This document shows, in pieces, positions 23,377-36,345 of a stretch of 64,000 bases of DNA. The notes below the pieces were generated by a model. That model did no database searches. It was given only the letters and a program-made list of their open reading frames with translations, and was not told the DNA's origin. How positions within the stretch are numbered: the first letter of the stretch is position 1; each line of letters opens with the position of its first letter. Source of the stretch: Nelumbo lutea (lineage: Eukaryota; Streptophyta; Magnoliopsida; Proteales; Nelumbonaceae); the NCBI GenBank assembly GCA_022828595.1, contig JAKGHH010000001.1, positions 70,242,401 through 70,306,400 on the forward strand. The letters run 5' to 3'. A program made the translations under genes and the position numbers.

Positions 23377-23495
23377 GTCACTGTTTGGAAGGAGTACAAA
23401 TACACATATCTACAGTGCAAATACATACAAAATAGTACAAAATGCAAGGTTTTGCACTTTACATATTTGTATTTGTACTCCTTCCAAACTGAGCC
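23377..23495. mobile_element. Tourist-like MITE (family M1, 119 bp)
   Basis: Ends GTCACTGTTTGGAAGG and CCTTCCAAACTGAGCC. TSD TAA at 23374-23376 and 23496-23498. Same length and inner blocks as 8877-8995. Confidence 0.75.
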
Positions 23496-24211
23496 TAAGT
23501 TCCAAATTTCCAATTAAGGTTCAAAGTATCATAAACAGAAAACAGAAAGAGTATCAGATAAGCAATTTTAAGAGACCTATCGAGATATCGTGGAAAAGTT
23601 AAGATATGTATGTATATATAAGGGAAAGTTAAATAAATTCAAAACATATATCAATAGAATTAAATCTAAGTCTCAAATGACATTCCATAAAGTATATAGA
23701 CATGGGAAATATATGTTCTAATCATTCATGCGAAGTGTGAACTATCGAATATGCCAAGGAAACATTGGGAAATGGTAGAACGGTTGAAGATTTAACATAT
23801 GTCTTAATTCAAGAAAATTTATTTATTTAAATGATCATTTAAATATTTAATTTTTATCTTTTTAAAATTTGGTTGATATAATATTAATAAGAAAAAATAG
23901 ATAAAAATGGCTTAGAAAGTTGAAACTTAGGGCACACGTTATTTTGACAAATTGTGGTGTTACAGCTCGGTAGAACCTTTCTTTTTCATTTGGAAAGCCT
24001 TCAATTTGAGTCTAAGAAACTTCTTTTATATATATTTTTAGTAATGTTAATCAATAGGGCAAATCATATTTGAAAAAAGTAGGTATGCATCACTTTGTAA
24101 TAATTGATATCAATTTTTAATACCAACCATTTTCTTTTGCTTTGCTTGTGGTTTCTTTGTTTTGGTCTTCTAGTTGCTCGCTGTTTTAATAGAACTGCAT
24201 TTTTTTCATCA

Positions 24212-24718
24212 TGCTCTGTTTGGAAGAAATACAAATGCAAATATGTACAGTGCAAAATCTTATATTTTGTATTTTTTTGTATGCAGTTGTACCGTATATA
24301 TTTATATTTCTACTTCAGGTTCAGTTTGGAAAGAGTACAAATACAAACGTATAGAGTGCAAAATCTTGTATTTTGTATTATTTTATATGTATCTGCACTG
24401 TACATATTTACATTTATACTCTTTCCAAACTGAGCATTAGGCTCCATTTGGAAGGAGTACAAATACAAATATGTAGAGTGCAAAACCTTTTATTTTATAT
24501 TATTTTGTATGTATTTGTATTGTGTATATTTGTATTTGTACAAATACAAATTTGTAGAATGCAAAACCTTTTATTTTATATTATTTTGTATGTATTTGTA
24601 TTGTGTATATTTGTATTTGTACAAATACAAATTTGTAGAGTACAAAACCTTTTATTTTATATTATTTTATATGTATTTGTACTATACATATCTGTATTTG
24701 TACTCCTTCCAAACTGAG
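24212..24718. mobile_element. Cluster of three adjacent M1 MITEs with internal 81-bp expansion
   Basis: Copies: about 24212-24312 (right end truncated), 24318-24435 (GGTTCAGTTTGGAAAG...CTTTCCAAACTGAGC) and 24440-24718 (GGCTCCATTTGGAAGG...CCTTCCAAACTGAG). In the third, an 81-bp unit beginning ACAAATACAAAT (24459, 24540, 24621) is present three times. Because 81 is a multiple of 3, this yields fake repetitive open frames. Confidence 0.75.
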
Positions 24719-24719
24719 T

Positions 24720-26020
24720 ATCAGGAAAAAAATGTATTGGTTTGTAATGGTTGGTATCAGTATCAATTTGTGATGGTTGAGTATGTACTTGTAAGACTAA
24801 CAATTGCGTAGGATTTGTACCAGTCCAAGGTTCAAAGTATTGACACATATCAGCCTATATTGGCCGATACGTATCATTCTAGGACCCCTCCGATACACCC
24901 ATACCAGCGTATCGGGCATATCGATATTTTGAACCTTGTACCAGTCAAGTAAGTTAGAGTTTGTATCAATAGCTTGTGATGGTTGAGTATGTATTTGTAA
25001 CAGACTAACAATTGCATAGGGTTTCTAACAGTCAAGTAAGAGTATGGGTAGTGACAGTGTACCAATTGAGTGTCAATTGTATTGAGTGCGGTTTGCAGAG
25101 GTTGGCTTCGGTCAGGGAAAGCCTGTTCTCACACTATCCCAACAACATCTTGCAACCTTGAATCAAGAATATCTCTCCATGAAATAAAGCATATTATTAC
25201 GGAGATATTCCCGATAAAAGGCTGTGAAGGCTGCTTGAATGGGTATTGCCCTGGTGGAAGCTGAACTCTGGTTTGCGATGGTTGAATGTGGTTTTATAAT
25301 CGTCCATCTTGATTGAACTACAGTTTTAAGGCTTAAAAAATGAATAACAATTTTAAGTGGTTGATTTTCACATGGGATGATATTCTCAATACACGATGGT
25401 TGTGTCTTGTGTGTAGTTTTGCAAATGGATTGAGTTCAGCAAATTTAAATCCAATTATTGAAAATTTTTATCTAATGATATAAATCTGATCAGAAATCTA
25501 ATTGGATTTGAAGACCTTGGGTTCAGATTCGAATCCTAATAGACAAGATTTGGATTTAATCTGACTCTTGCTTTAATTTCTTTTAAATAAAAAATTAAAG
25601 GTGAATTACTTTTCAACTTTTACATATAATAAATTAATGTAGATATAACATATTGAATTTATTACATATATATATATATAATGTACAAAAATATTTTTTT
25701 TTATAAATTTTAAATATAATTATATAATTTGTATATATTAAAATTAATAAATATTAAAATATTACTGGATTGGATGTCGGATCAGGTCATGGAGTTTTTG
25801 GGTATCATTGATAGACCTATTTGTGGTAGGGATGTTGGAAGGGTTTGTGGGTAGGAGATCCAAGCTCATTGTTGAATCTGCTTTTCAATGTATAGTATGG
25901 CCTTGTAGTCGTTTTATACCATTTGAGTATGAGTTTGTAACGGTTGAATCTAGGTTAATTTGTAATGCTTTGTAGCGGTTGGTAATTGAATGTAACAATA
26001 GAAACATGATACATATAACA
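24720..26020. other. Intergenic DNA, no gene recognised
   Basis: Contains two related phrases around TTGTGATGGTTGAGTATGTA (24765-24785 and 24970-24990) that suggest a diverged duplication, and AT-rich DNA with an (AT)n run near 25670. No confident gene. Confidence 0.4.
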
Positions 26021-26023
26021 TAG

Positions 26024-26338
26024 GGGTGGAGCCAAGAAATTTTTAGGGGGCGGGGACCTAAAGTCGAATAGCGAGTGGGGAATATATATATGGCCCCACT
26101 GTAAAAAATGTGGGCCCCATGTATTTAAATTCTGGTGTAGAACCTTATCATTGGTTTCACAACTTGTTGAATAACTAAAGCATTCAGTTAAACCTTGTTC
26201 TCCATAGGGAGGGCCAACCATTAGGTTGGGGAGTAGGGGAAGGTTGGAAATTTATATGGAAAATTGTATTACAAGTGGGGATTTCTGGACCATAAGGAGG
26301 GCCATATCTGCCCTAGGTCCCTTTCTTTCCGCCCCTAT
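26024..26338. mobile_element. Probable non-autonomous DNA transposon
   Basis: Left ATAGGGGTGGAGCCAAGAAA and right, on the minus strand, ATAGGGGCGGAAAGAAAGGG form an imperfect TIR. AGGGGTGGAGCCA...TTTAGGGGGGC is a common start of plant repeats. No clear TSD. Confidence 0.45.
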
Positions 26339-26568
26339 ATCAATACATGGTGGATACAATTTGGATATTTTTGCAAATAATTTCCCATCTTGCCAATTAT
26401 CAATATCTCTAAAAAATTATATGTATTAACCAGAAGGGTATGATATGGGAGGAATTCTGACTAATAAACTCCCTATCGGGGTGAATTTTGATGAATACTA
26501 GCTAATTAGTACCACTTTTATGATATTAATTTTTTTTATTATTATCAATTCATTAGTACTCACAATTA

Positions 26569-26810
26569 AGCCTAATTTGAGAAGAGTGCAAATACAAATA
26601 TATAAAGCGTAAATACAAGGTTCAGAAATATAGTACACAAAGTTTTGCACTGAGCATATTTGTATTTACTCTCTTCCCAAATAGAGCCTTACTCTTAGTT
26701 TAGAATGAGTACAAAAACAAATTTATAGATTGCATAACATTGTATTTTGTATTATTTTGTAAGTATTTATACTGTATATATTTATATTTATATTCATCCC
26801 AAATTGAACC
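26569..26810. mobile_element. Pair of M1 Tourist-like MITEs
   Basis: Copy 26569-26688 is flanked by TTA (26566-26568, 26689-26691). Copy 26698-26810 is flanked by TTA (26695-26697, 26811-26813). They lie 9 bp apart. Both are more diverged from the others (CCTAATTTGAGAAG and AGAATGAG termini). Confidence 0.65.
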
Positions 26811-26923
26811 TTAAAAAATAAAAAGAATCATATTGGTAGATTGCCTACAACACTTAACACCACAAAGACACTTCTTACTAGATTTTAATTGATCTTTCAC
26901 ATGGGGATCCCTTACATTAGCAA

Positions 26924-27362
26924 TAGGCGTGAGCAAGAAAAATCGAAAAATGAAATGACTAAAATCAAATCGAAATTTTGGTTAACCAAATCGGTTGGTT
27001 CGGTTTTGATTCGGTATTTTAAAACACCGAAGGTATTGGTTCAGTTTCGGTTAACCAAAATAGAAAACTAATTATATATTTTATATTTTTTATACATTAT
27101 AAATTAATAAATATGTATTATATATAAATATATATTTATAATGTATAATATATTATCTATTACTTAAAATGTAATATTATATATTTTTATAATATATATT
27201 ATAAATAATAAAAAATTGATGAACCAAACTGATGGCTAATTGAACCGGCCAACCAGTTAACCAATTGGTTTCAGTTCAATTTCGGTTTCCAAAAATCGAT
27301 AACTCTGGTTCGGCTTAAAAAATAAGTCCACAGTTCAGTTAATCGAACCGTGAGCACCCCTA
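26924..27362. mobile_element. hAT-type MITE with perfect 8-bp TSD
   Basis: Flanked by ATTAGCAA at 26916-26923 and 27363-27370. Ends TAGGCGTGAGCA and, on the minus strand, TAGGGGTGCTCA. The arms are full of CGGTTTTGATTCGG, GGTTAACC and AACCGAA-type blocks, and the core is a TATA-rich stretch. No coding capacity. Confidence 0.7.
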
Positions 27363-27776
27363 ATTAGCAACTAACTTGATTCATATAGAGTACTTGATTT
27401 TCCCTAGGGTCTGGTATAATTCTTTCTCTGATATTAATTTTTCTCCATCGATATTCAAGGTTCAAATAATTGAAAATATCTCATTTTCAATAGATTTATA
27501 AGGAAAGGCTTTGGATAGGCATAGACATTGTGGGAATTAATATATGCATGGATACAAATAATTGAACCGTGAGCACCCCTAATTAGCAACTAACTTGATT
27601 CATATAGAGTACTTGATTTTCCCTAGGGTCTGGTATAATTCTTTCTCTGATATTAATTTTTCTCCATCGATATTCAAGGTTCAAATAATTGAAAATATCT
27701 CATTTTCAATAGATTTATAAGGAAAGGCTTTGGATAGGCATAGACATAGTGGGAAATAATATATGCATGGATACAT
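27345..27776. repeat. Near-identical tandem duplication, 219-bp period
   Basis: Units begin GAACCGTGAGCACCCCT at 27345 and 27564 and differ at only a couple of sites (CATTGTGGG against CATAGTGGG, AATTAAT against AAATAAT). The unit includes the last 18 bp of the hAT MITE plus its flank, so the duplication is younger than the MITE insertion. Confidence 0.85.
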
Positions 27777-27849
27777 GGGTAACTCAAATAAATCCTAAAA
27801 ACACATGAATTACAATAAATCTAAAGTTCTAATAACTATAAACTAGTGG

Positions 27850-28650
27850 AGGGGCCCTGCTTTGCAGGGGCCGGAATGGAACCATCGATCCGTTGATCAA
27901 TCGATCCGGTCTCTGGCCAAAAACTGTTGAATCGGTCAACAACCTATTGACACGAGTGGTCGAACCATCGATCCATTCAATGGTTTTTGGCAGTTTTTTA
28001 TTTTTTCATTTGGGAACCATCTAGGCAGTCAGTTCCGTTTTATCCTAATCTCGATCCTTGGCCAAAAATCATTGAATCGATTAACGACCCATTGACCCGG
28101 GCGGTTGAACCATCGGCCCCGTTCAATGATTTTTTATCATTTTATTTTTATTTTTTATTTTTGTTGTCAAAACGGGCCATCTGTTCAAATCGAACAATTG
28201 AACCGTCAACCCAAAAATCGGTGGCCAGAACAGTTCCGTTTTTAGGTCGTATGAGTCACACGCTCAAATGACATAACACGTATGGTACTACTTAATGGAC
28301 CTCACACATCCAATTTTTTGTTTGTAATTTTTGTTGTTAGAACGGGTCATTCATTTTTTTTTAATTTTTAATTGGGAACCGTCAAGTAACCAGTTCCGTT
28401 TTACCCCAATCCCGGTCACTAGCCAAAAACTGTTGAATCGGTCAACAACCCATTGACCCGAGTGGTTGAACTGTCAACCTGTTGACCTATTCAATAGTTT
28501 TTGGCCATTTTTTATTTTTTGTAATTTTTGTTGTTAGAATGGGTCATCCGTTCGAACCGGACGGTCAAACTATCGACCCAAAAACCGGTGGCCAGAACGG
28601 TTCCATTTTCGGGTTGTATGAGTTACATGTTCGAATGACATAACATCATG
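27850..28650. repeat. Diverged repeat array rich in GAACC/GGTCAA blocks (period about 368)
   Basis: Matching blocks: GGGAACCATCTAGGCAGTCA at about 28013 and GGGAACCGTCAAGTAACCAG at about 28374; GTGGCCAGAACAGTTCCGTT at about 28223 and GTGGCCAGAACGGTTCCATT at about 28589; CTGTTGAATCGGTCAACAAC at 27928 and 28429. About two and a half copies. Non-coding. Confidence 0.6.
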
Positions 28651-30295
28651 ATTTTTAAAACCAACCTGGAGACCGAACCGATCAGGGTCCAGTTACTGGG
28701 TCGAATAGTCGGCCCGTTATGACAAAAAATAAATAAATAAAAATGATCAAAACTGTTCGAATGGTTCGATATCTAGTTATTAACAATATTTATAATAACT
28801 ATTATATATTTATATAATTAAATAATTATATATATATCTAATTATCTTATATATTTATTAATAAGAAATGGGTTGCTCTCACGTGAGAATCTACTCGCAT
28901 GAGAAGATTTCATTTCTTGCATGGAAAGAGTACCCCAATCCTATATATACATAAGATGAGATAAAAAAATGCATAAATGCACAAAAAAAGTTCTAATATA
29001 TATAGATAGATAGATTAATGGTTTCTATGAAGTATGAGCATCCAAGATATGCTTCAGAAACCAAGATAGATAACAAATAATTGTGTATAAATTTTTAATG
29101 ATCAATCTTTATTTTTATTGTTTTGATTAATAGGCACCGAAAGGAAAAGTAAGAAGTTTAAAACCTCGTTAACTCTTAACAAGCAAAATGAAGTTCGGTA
29201 TAATGGTGACGTTCATTGTCTTTTAAGTAAGAGACTTGACTTATTTTTCTTGTTCCTCTTCTTCTCTTGCTCTTTCTCTATTTTTTGTTCTCTAATCTTG
29301 GACCAATCATAAGATGAAGTGACCCATTCAACCTAGACAGTCAAAACCGGTGAACAAAGAATCTCTATTTAAAGAGAGATTGTCCAATATTTTAATCTTC
29401 AAATCTAGGCATTGAGTTAATGCAATAAAAAAGGACAGTGAAAAACAAAGAATCTCAAAATCTAAATATCTTTTCTTATTTTCACATTTTATCTTTACTT
29501 GCAGCCCTTACACTAGTATATATATATAAAGGCAGTAGTCCACATCTATAGCGTTGTGTGCTTAAAAAGACATTATAATTTCAATTGTCTTAACTAAAAT
29601 GCCTATTAATTATCTCTTTGTTTAATTTAGTTTTAATTAAATCCTCTTTTTTACTACATTAAAATTTATTTAATATAAAAACTAAATGCACAATAGTATA
29701 AGATTAGATATTTAATAATATTAGAAATAAAAAAATCAATTAACTTGGCCACCTCATTCCTATCCAAGATACTCTATATTAATTTAAAGTAGTAATTCTC
29801 TCCATATATAATTACACATGCCATTCTCTCCAATACTCTATGCATTTGATTAGAAAATTAATTCAATAAAAAATAAATATAATGTTTAAGAAAATAAAAA
29901 TAAAAATGATTCATGAATAGCATACACTAAAACAATTAATTTGAAAAAAAAAACAATTATCATAGCATTAATCTATGTTGTATATAGAAAAGAATTGGAT
30001 CCATATTATTTAATTCAACTGTCTTGTCCCATGGTGGATCAATAAATAAACTATTTTGGCGATAGACATCATAAATCGTATATAGTAAAAATTAATATAA
30101 TAGTAGACAAAAAGTCAAAGATAGAGAAAAATCATAGAAAATTGGCCATGACTTTGAAATTATATATTCACCATATTAAATAAAACAAGCATGATAAATA
30201 ATGATTATTGTTATTAATGATAAAAATGGTTAAAAAACTAAAATTACAAAAGAGCATATGGCACACTTATTGGACCAAACGGTTCAATTAGATGG

Positions 30296-30299
<4 letters not shown>
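28651..30299. other. AT-rich intergenic DNA, no gene seen
   Basis: No exon or RNA gene recognised. Mostly AT-rich with short microsatellite-like runs. Confidence 0.5.

Positions 30300-30345
<46 letters not shown>
30300..30345. repeat. (TA)n microsatellite
   Basis: Over 20 uninterrupted TA units. Confidence 0.95.
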
Positions 30346-30347
<2 letters not shown>

Positions 30348-30383
30348 CACCAACTAAATGGATGGCATCTGAATATGATTTCT

Positions 30384-31121
30384 GTACCATTTATAAAAAT
30401 GAGATGGTAACAATTTTTAGTCAAAAAAGACTGATTTTATTTACCTTTTTAACCTCTACAATTTTTGTTTTTCCAGTATTTTATTTAATTATAATGATTC
30501 ATGAGGCTGTCCATCAAACTTTTCTGTATCTTCTCTACCATTTATAAAAACGAGATGGTAACAACTTTTAGTCAAAAAGATTGATTTTATTTTCCTTTTT
30601 ACCCTTTACAATTTTTGTTTCTCCGGTATTTAATTCAACTATCATGATTCATGAAGTTGTTCATCAAACTTTTTCCACCGAAAAAATGAGAGTGCAAACT
30701 CTTAATATAGTTGTATCTTGATTTTACTTTCCATCTTTATCCTCAACAATTTTTCTTTTTCATGGTAACAATTTTTAGTCAAGAAAAGACTGATTTTATT
30801 TTCCCTTTTTAACCTCTACAATTTTCGTTTTTCCAGTATTTTATTTAACTATAATGATTCATGAAGCTGTCCATCAAACTTTTCTGTATCTTCTCTACCA
30901 TTTATAAAAATGAGATGGTAACAACTTTTAGTCAAAAAGACTGATTTGATTTCCCCTTTTTACCCTCTATAATTTTTATTTTTCTAGTATTTAATTCAAC
31001 TATCATGATTCATGAGTCTGTCCATCAAACTTTTTCCACCGATAAAAAATGAAAATGCAAACTCTTAATATGGTCGTATCTTGATTTTACTTTCCATCTT
31101 TATCCCCAATAATTTTTTTTT
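30384..31121. repeat. Two-copy higher-order tandem repeat, period about 360
   Basis: Phrases such as GGTAACAATTTTTAGTCAA (30406, 30765) and CTCTACCATTTATAAAAA (30533, 30892) recur about 359-360 bp apart. Each 360-bp unit contains two half-units sharing AGTCAAAAAGA-TGATTT and CATGATTCATGA-GCTGTCCATCAAACTTTT-type blocks. Confidence 0.7.
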
Positions 31122-31539
31122 TTCAATATTCTTTTTGGTCGCTCAAGTATTTGATCTTATCAAAATGGCCACATACACTCTCCGGTGGTGACCTTATTGC
31201 TATCTACTATTTTCATTTAACTCATTGCAACCATCCATAAATTCTCATCAATTACAAACAAAACACATAAGGACTGCTAAATGGTGATTGGAGATCCCAT
31301 AACCAATAATTTATCACTATTTTATGTTTTTGCTGAAATCATATATCAATCAATTATTATATAAATTCACCCTAATATTTAGAATAAAAAGTAAAAATTC
31401 AAGAACCTCACTTAGGATTAACATAATGCATGTAAAATCATCTAAACACCAAACCTTGAAAAGAACACAAAAGACACCTCTTATTGAATTAATATTAATT
31501 TTACTTAGATAATATTAATCCTATTATGGGCTTAATATT

Positions 31540-31734
31540 AATTTAGTACTAAAAAATGAGAATATTGCAATTGGTTTGGTCAAAACACCCTGATTTTACT
31601 TTACAATTTTACCCTCAACTTTCTATTTTTTTCCCATTGTATATATTGTCATTTTAAAATAATTATGAAAAATATAAAATGGAAAAAATAATATAAATTG
31701 CATAAAAAAATAAAGAAATACATAAAAAATTTAC

Positions 31735-31768
<34 letters not shown>

Positions 31769-32620
31769 TCATATAAATTTCTATATACCATACTAAAAAA
31801 ATGAGAATGTTGCAATTGGTTTACTCAGAACATGCTTATATTACTTTCTAACTTTACCCTAAACTTTCTATTTTTTTTTTCTGATTGTATATATTGTCAT
31901 TGCAAAATAATTGTGAAAAAACACAAAAAATGAAGAAACTAATATAAATTACAAAAAAACAAAGAAACATAGAGAAAGTTTACAAAAAAAATATAGAAAA
32001 TCATAAAATTTGAAGAAAAAACATAAACTACAAAATAAGAAAACCCATAAATTACAAAAAAAAAATGAACGAAAATTGTAGAATAAAATAAGAATCTATA
32101 TCTATTACAATATATAAAAAAATTAGAACGATTCAATTAGTGTGGTCGAAAGACTTTGATTTTTCATACCAATTCTACCCCTTAGATTTTTGGTTTTTTC
32201 AACATATCCCGATTCTATATGAGGGTGCATGATAGTTGTTGGAAAAAAAAACTTTTTGTCTTTTCTAAAAAGCCATTGGATGGGGATTTGACCCATCAAC
32301 CTGTTAATGACCCATTTCGGGTTTAACCCAACCCATTAATTTTTCACATAATACATAAATTCTCGAAAAATATAACTATAAGAAATACATAATATACAAA
32401 TAAAAATAGAAAATGAAGAAAATAATATAAATTACAAAAAAAAAAAAAGAAATACACTGAAAATTTACAAACAAATGTAGAAAATCATAAAAAATGATGA
32501 AAATGACAAAAAATACAATAAACAAAAAAAAATAAATTGTATAATAAACTATAATTTATAGAAAATATAAAAAATGAAAAATATAAAAAAATTACACAAA
32601 AATACAAAAATTTCATTATG
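31540..32620. repeat. Diverged AT-rich tandem array (3 or more units)
   Basis: Units start near 31550, 31795 and 32115 with ATGAGAATATTGCAATTGG, ATGAGAATGTTGCAATTGG and a weaker third. Each is followed by TTTACCCT...TTTCTATTTTT and later AATATAAATT(A/G)CA(T/A)AAAAAAA blocks. Contains an (AT)n run at 31738-31764. Confidence 0.55.
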
Positions 32621-35600
32621 TGGGCCCTACACATGTTTGTCAGTTGGGCCCATGTCTTATAAGGGCATTTGGCCACTGGGATTATATGTTATCATGTGTG
32701 TAGTTGTTAAGTAGCGCCTGCAACTCTTGTCCTCAGTCGTATGCAACATTGTGACACATTATGAATCGTCCGATTGTTTTATTCTTGGACAGATGTGAGG
32801 TTCTCAACATGCCTAGAAGGTGTTTGCATACATGTTACTCTAGTGGTTGGTTGATAAATTTTGCTTCAAACTAATTTCTTTATCCCCTCTTGGTTAAAAA
32901 GTATGAAAAAAATGTTTTTAGGCTTAAATGTAAGTTTTTAATAGTCATCTCAGATAATGACTTCTAGTATTCAATAGTTAATTGAGTAAATTAACATAAC
33001 AACTTGGCTTACTTCTAACCATTAATATTAATTATTTTCATAAGTTTTAGATTATCACAAAATAGGAGATCAGATAAGAGTGGCATCTCCAATTCTCCAT
33101 AAATTTTGCGTTTCATTGGGTTGAACTGTATTTGTATATAATGTCATAGGATGTAATTTTATCATTGATTTGGTGCATTAATGTTTCAATCTAATGCATT
33201 TGCAACCAACATTTTATAATTATAAAACTCAGATCTTGGAATTTTGTGAGGATACTCTTTTTTTATGTAATATATAATTGTCTTAGAACTTAAACTGTAT
33301 ATGAACTTTCATCTATGCCCAAAATGTAAAAGCATAGTCAAACAACACCATTAATATCAAATAACTCATGCATCGCATGGGCTATTCCACTAGTAATATA
33401 AAAATAGGTAGAACATGGATTGTGCCTATGAATCCACTCAAATCCGAATCCTAAGTTAAGTAAGGCAGCAAGGCCTAAAGGCTAGGATTTTATTGGATGT
33501 AAAACTCCTTTATGGTCTTTAACTCAATTAAGATTCTTCTAAATTTTGTCATTTCTTTCAAAATTCGGAAGAATCTCTCTCTCTCTTCAAAATTTTGTAT
33601 TTTCTTTCACATGGGCTTACTTATTTCTAACAACCATAAAGAAAATAGAAATTTGTGGTTCTAATGTTTAGCCAAGTGGCATCACTTTCCCCCACTTTTT
33701 CCTAAATTCTCTCCAATTCCTATTTATCTACTAAATTATCTCTAACTCCTATTTATCTCTTAAATTATCTCTAATTTATCTACATTTATCTAAAGAAAGT
33801 TTCAATTAAAACATTCCAGAATTATTTAAATATTATAACAAAAGTATATACTAACTTTAAAGTATTTATTCAAAACACAAAAAATAATTATAATAGATTT
33901 AATACAATTCATATTATTAGTAATTCTATAATTTTACAAAATTCATCTTTTTTAAATAATTATTTATTAATGAAATATATAGTAAAAACAAACAGGGGTG
34001 GACATCGTCTGCCTAGCCTCAAAAAGAAAAGAAGGAAAAAATATTACAAAATTCACCATGAAATTATGTCATAACAATAAAAATTATAATTTTATGAATT
34101 ATTCGACTTAAATGCCATTCAAATAATAAAATTTAATATTAAAAAATAAAACATTATTTAAATATTTCAATAACTAAATATCTTAAATAACAAAACATTA
34201 AAAATATCTAAATAATTATATAAAAATATTTAATAATATGTAATAACATTAAAATAAATAAAATTGAAATAATATAATTTTTAAATATTTAACATATTTT
34301 TTAAATATTTAAATAACAAAATATTTAACATGATTAAATTTAAAATAGTTAAAATAACGAAAATATATAACAAATTTAAAAAATTTATTGAAAATATAAA
34401 ATAATTAAAATAGATTTCATAATTTTCATATTTTAAAAAATTAATAACTAATTATGTAATAATAGTACTAATTATAATTTTATAGATTATTAAATTTAAT
34501 AAATAATTAATATTTTAAATTTTTAAATAGCAATATTATTTAAATTACCATATAGTATTGCAAATAACTAATTTCACTTATATCAATTATTAATTATGGA
34601 AAATAACTCTCAAAACAATTAATATTTATTAGTAATAATTTTACATTAATAAAAAATATTTTCAATAATCATTTATTGTATTTTTTGATAAATATGTTTT
34701 CAATAATTATTTATAAATCTATTTTTGTTTTATTATTTAACAGAAAATTATCAATAACCATTGGAGATTAAACAACTATTATTTAACTTTTGAAATTTAA
34801 TTTATTGTATTTTTGTTATAAATTTATTTTTAGTAATTATATATTTATTATAATTTATTGATTAATATTTATTAGAGATTAATCTATTATTTGAGATTAC
34901 ACCATTTATTGATTAATTTAATATATTTTTAGTATTTATTGTATTTTTATTAGATATCTATTATATTTTCATTATAATTTTATTTTTAATAATCGTATAC
35001 TTTTGCTATAAATTTTCAACAATTATTAGAGATTAGATTATTTATTTAGCTAAAATTAGGAGTGTTCAAAGATTGGTTCAGTTCAATTGCAGGTTGTTTC
35101 ACCAACCAAATCAACTTGGTCAGGTCGGTTGTTTGTATTTGAAACTGATTGACCATTAGTGAAAACCTGTCAACTTAAGTTGTATTGGTTTGGGTCTATT
35201 TTTTGTTTGGTTTGTTTGTTCAAAAGATCTAAACTTAAAAATTAATTTTAAATTTAATAAATTATAGTGGTATTTTAAAAAATTAAAAAATATATTTATG
35301 GTATAAAATACTTTAGACTAATAAATATGAAAATTTCTCACTTTCATATATTAAAAATTTAAATTTAAAATATACGATCGAGTCGATTTAATTTTGGTCA
35401 GTTTATAAATGGCCAAACCGAAACTAACCTAACTTGGTCGGGTTGGATACTAGAAAGCCGACCAACTCGAGTCGAGTTTGATTGAATTGGTTATTAAAAA
35501 GTTAAAATATAAAACAATTATATACTCTTATGTATTTCTATGATTCAAGTTTCATTTAACAAAACCCATATATATTATAATCCATGTCATCTTGCTTCTC

Positions 35601-36345
35601 CTTGCTCCATTACCTCAACCTTTCATTCTCCTTAACCCTATCTCCTCTACCCCTTCCCACTTTTTCTCCCTTTCCATTCCTCTCCATTCCCATTGGGCTC
35701 TCTCTCTCTCTCTCCACAACTCAAGTGTCTCACTTTTTACAACAACCTAACTTCACTCCTTAATAAGGGGGAATTCAATGTTTCCTATATATTCATGTCA
35801 TCTTCCATTAATCTATTCTTAAATAAAAAAATAATAATAATATATTGTTAAATAATCCGTTAGTTATGAGAATTATTAAAAAATTGTAGAAAATATTATA
35901 CCAATAATAATGAAATAATTATTTAAAAAACAATCAATTATTTAACAAATATTAAATAATTTAATAATCTACCAAAAATTAATAAGCAATCCATTATTTA
36001 ATATTTTTTTGTTATTAATAAACAATTCATTATTTTTCAACATTTAGCGTAATTTAATTTAATAAATTTTCATTAATTTTTTACAATAATTATATATTGA
36101 TAAAAGACATTACTAATTAGTGTATCTTAATATTTTCTATAAATTCAATAATTATAGTTAATTAATCAATGAAAAAATATTCCCCATCACTATTTAAATA
36201 ATAAAACATTATTATTATACAACTAAATAATTATTACAAAAATTAGGAAATTAATATTCCATAAATTGGTTCATGATTATTTAAATAATAATCCATTATT
36301 ATTATTTCAATAAATAATCATTAAATAATTTAGGAAGATTATTAA
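32621..36345. other. AT-rich intergenic DNA, no gene seen
   Basis: 34000-35040 and 35800-36345 are extremely AT-rich, with repeated ATTATTTAA-like words. 35049-35500 starts TAGGAGTGTTCAAAG and holds GGTTCAGTTC/CAACTCGAGTC blocks like a decayed hAT MITE, but no right end could be paired. 35590-35720 is CT-rich. Confidence 0.5.

Noticed and set aside
24104..24717. Open frames with a repeated 27-residue hydrophobic/aromatic motif, looking like a membrane repeat protein
   Set aside because: They are translations of a MITE cluster whose core is amplified in 81-bp units. Two frames are open at once, there is no family match, and TIRs and TTA sites explain the DNA.
25070..25264. Cys-rich C-terminal stretch (GCEGCLNGYCPGGS) suggesting a secreted peptide
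   Set aside because: No signal peptide, no start context, no family recognised, and one short frame in repeat-like DNA.
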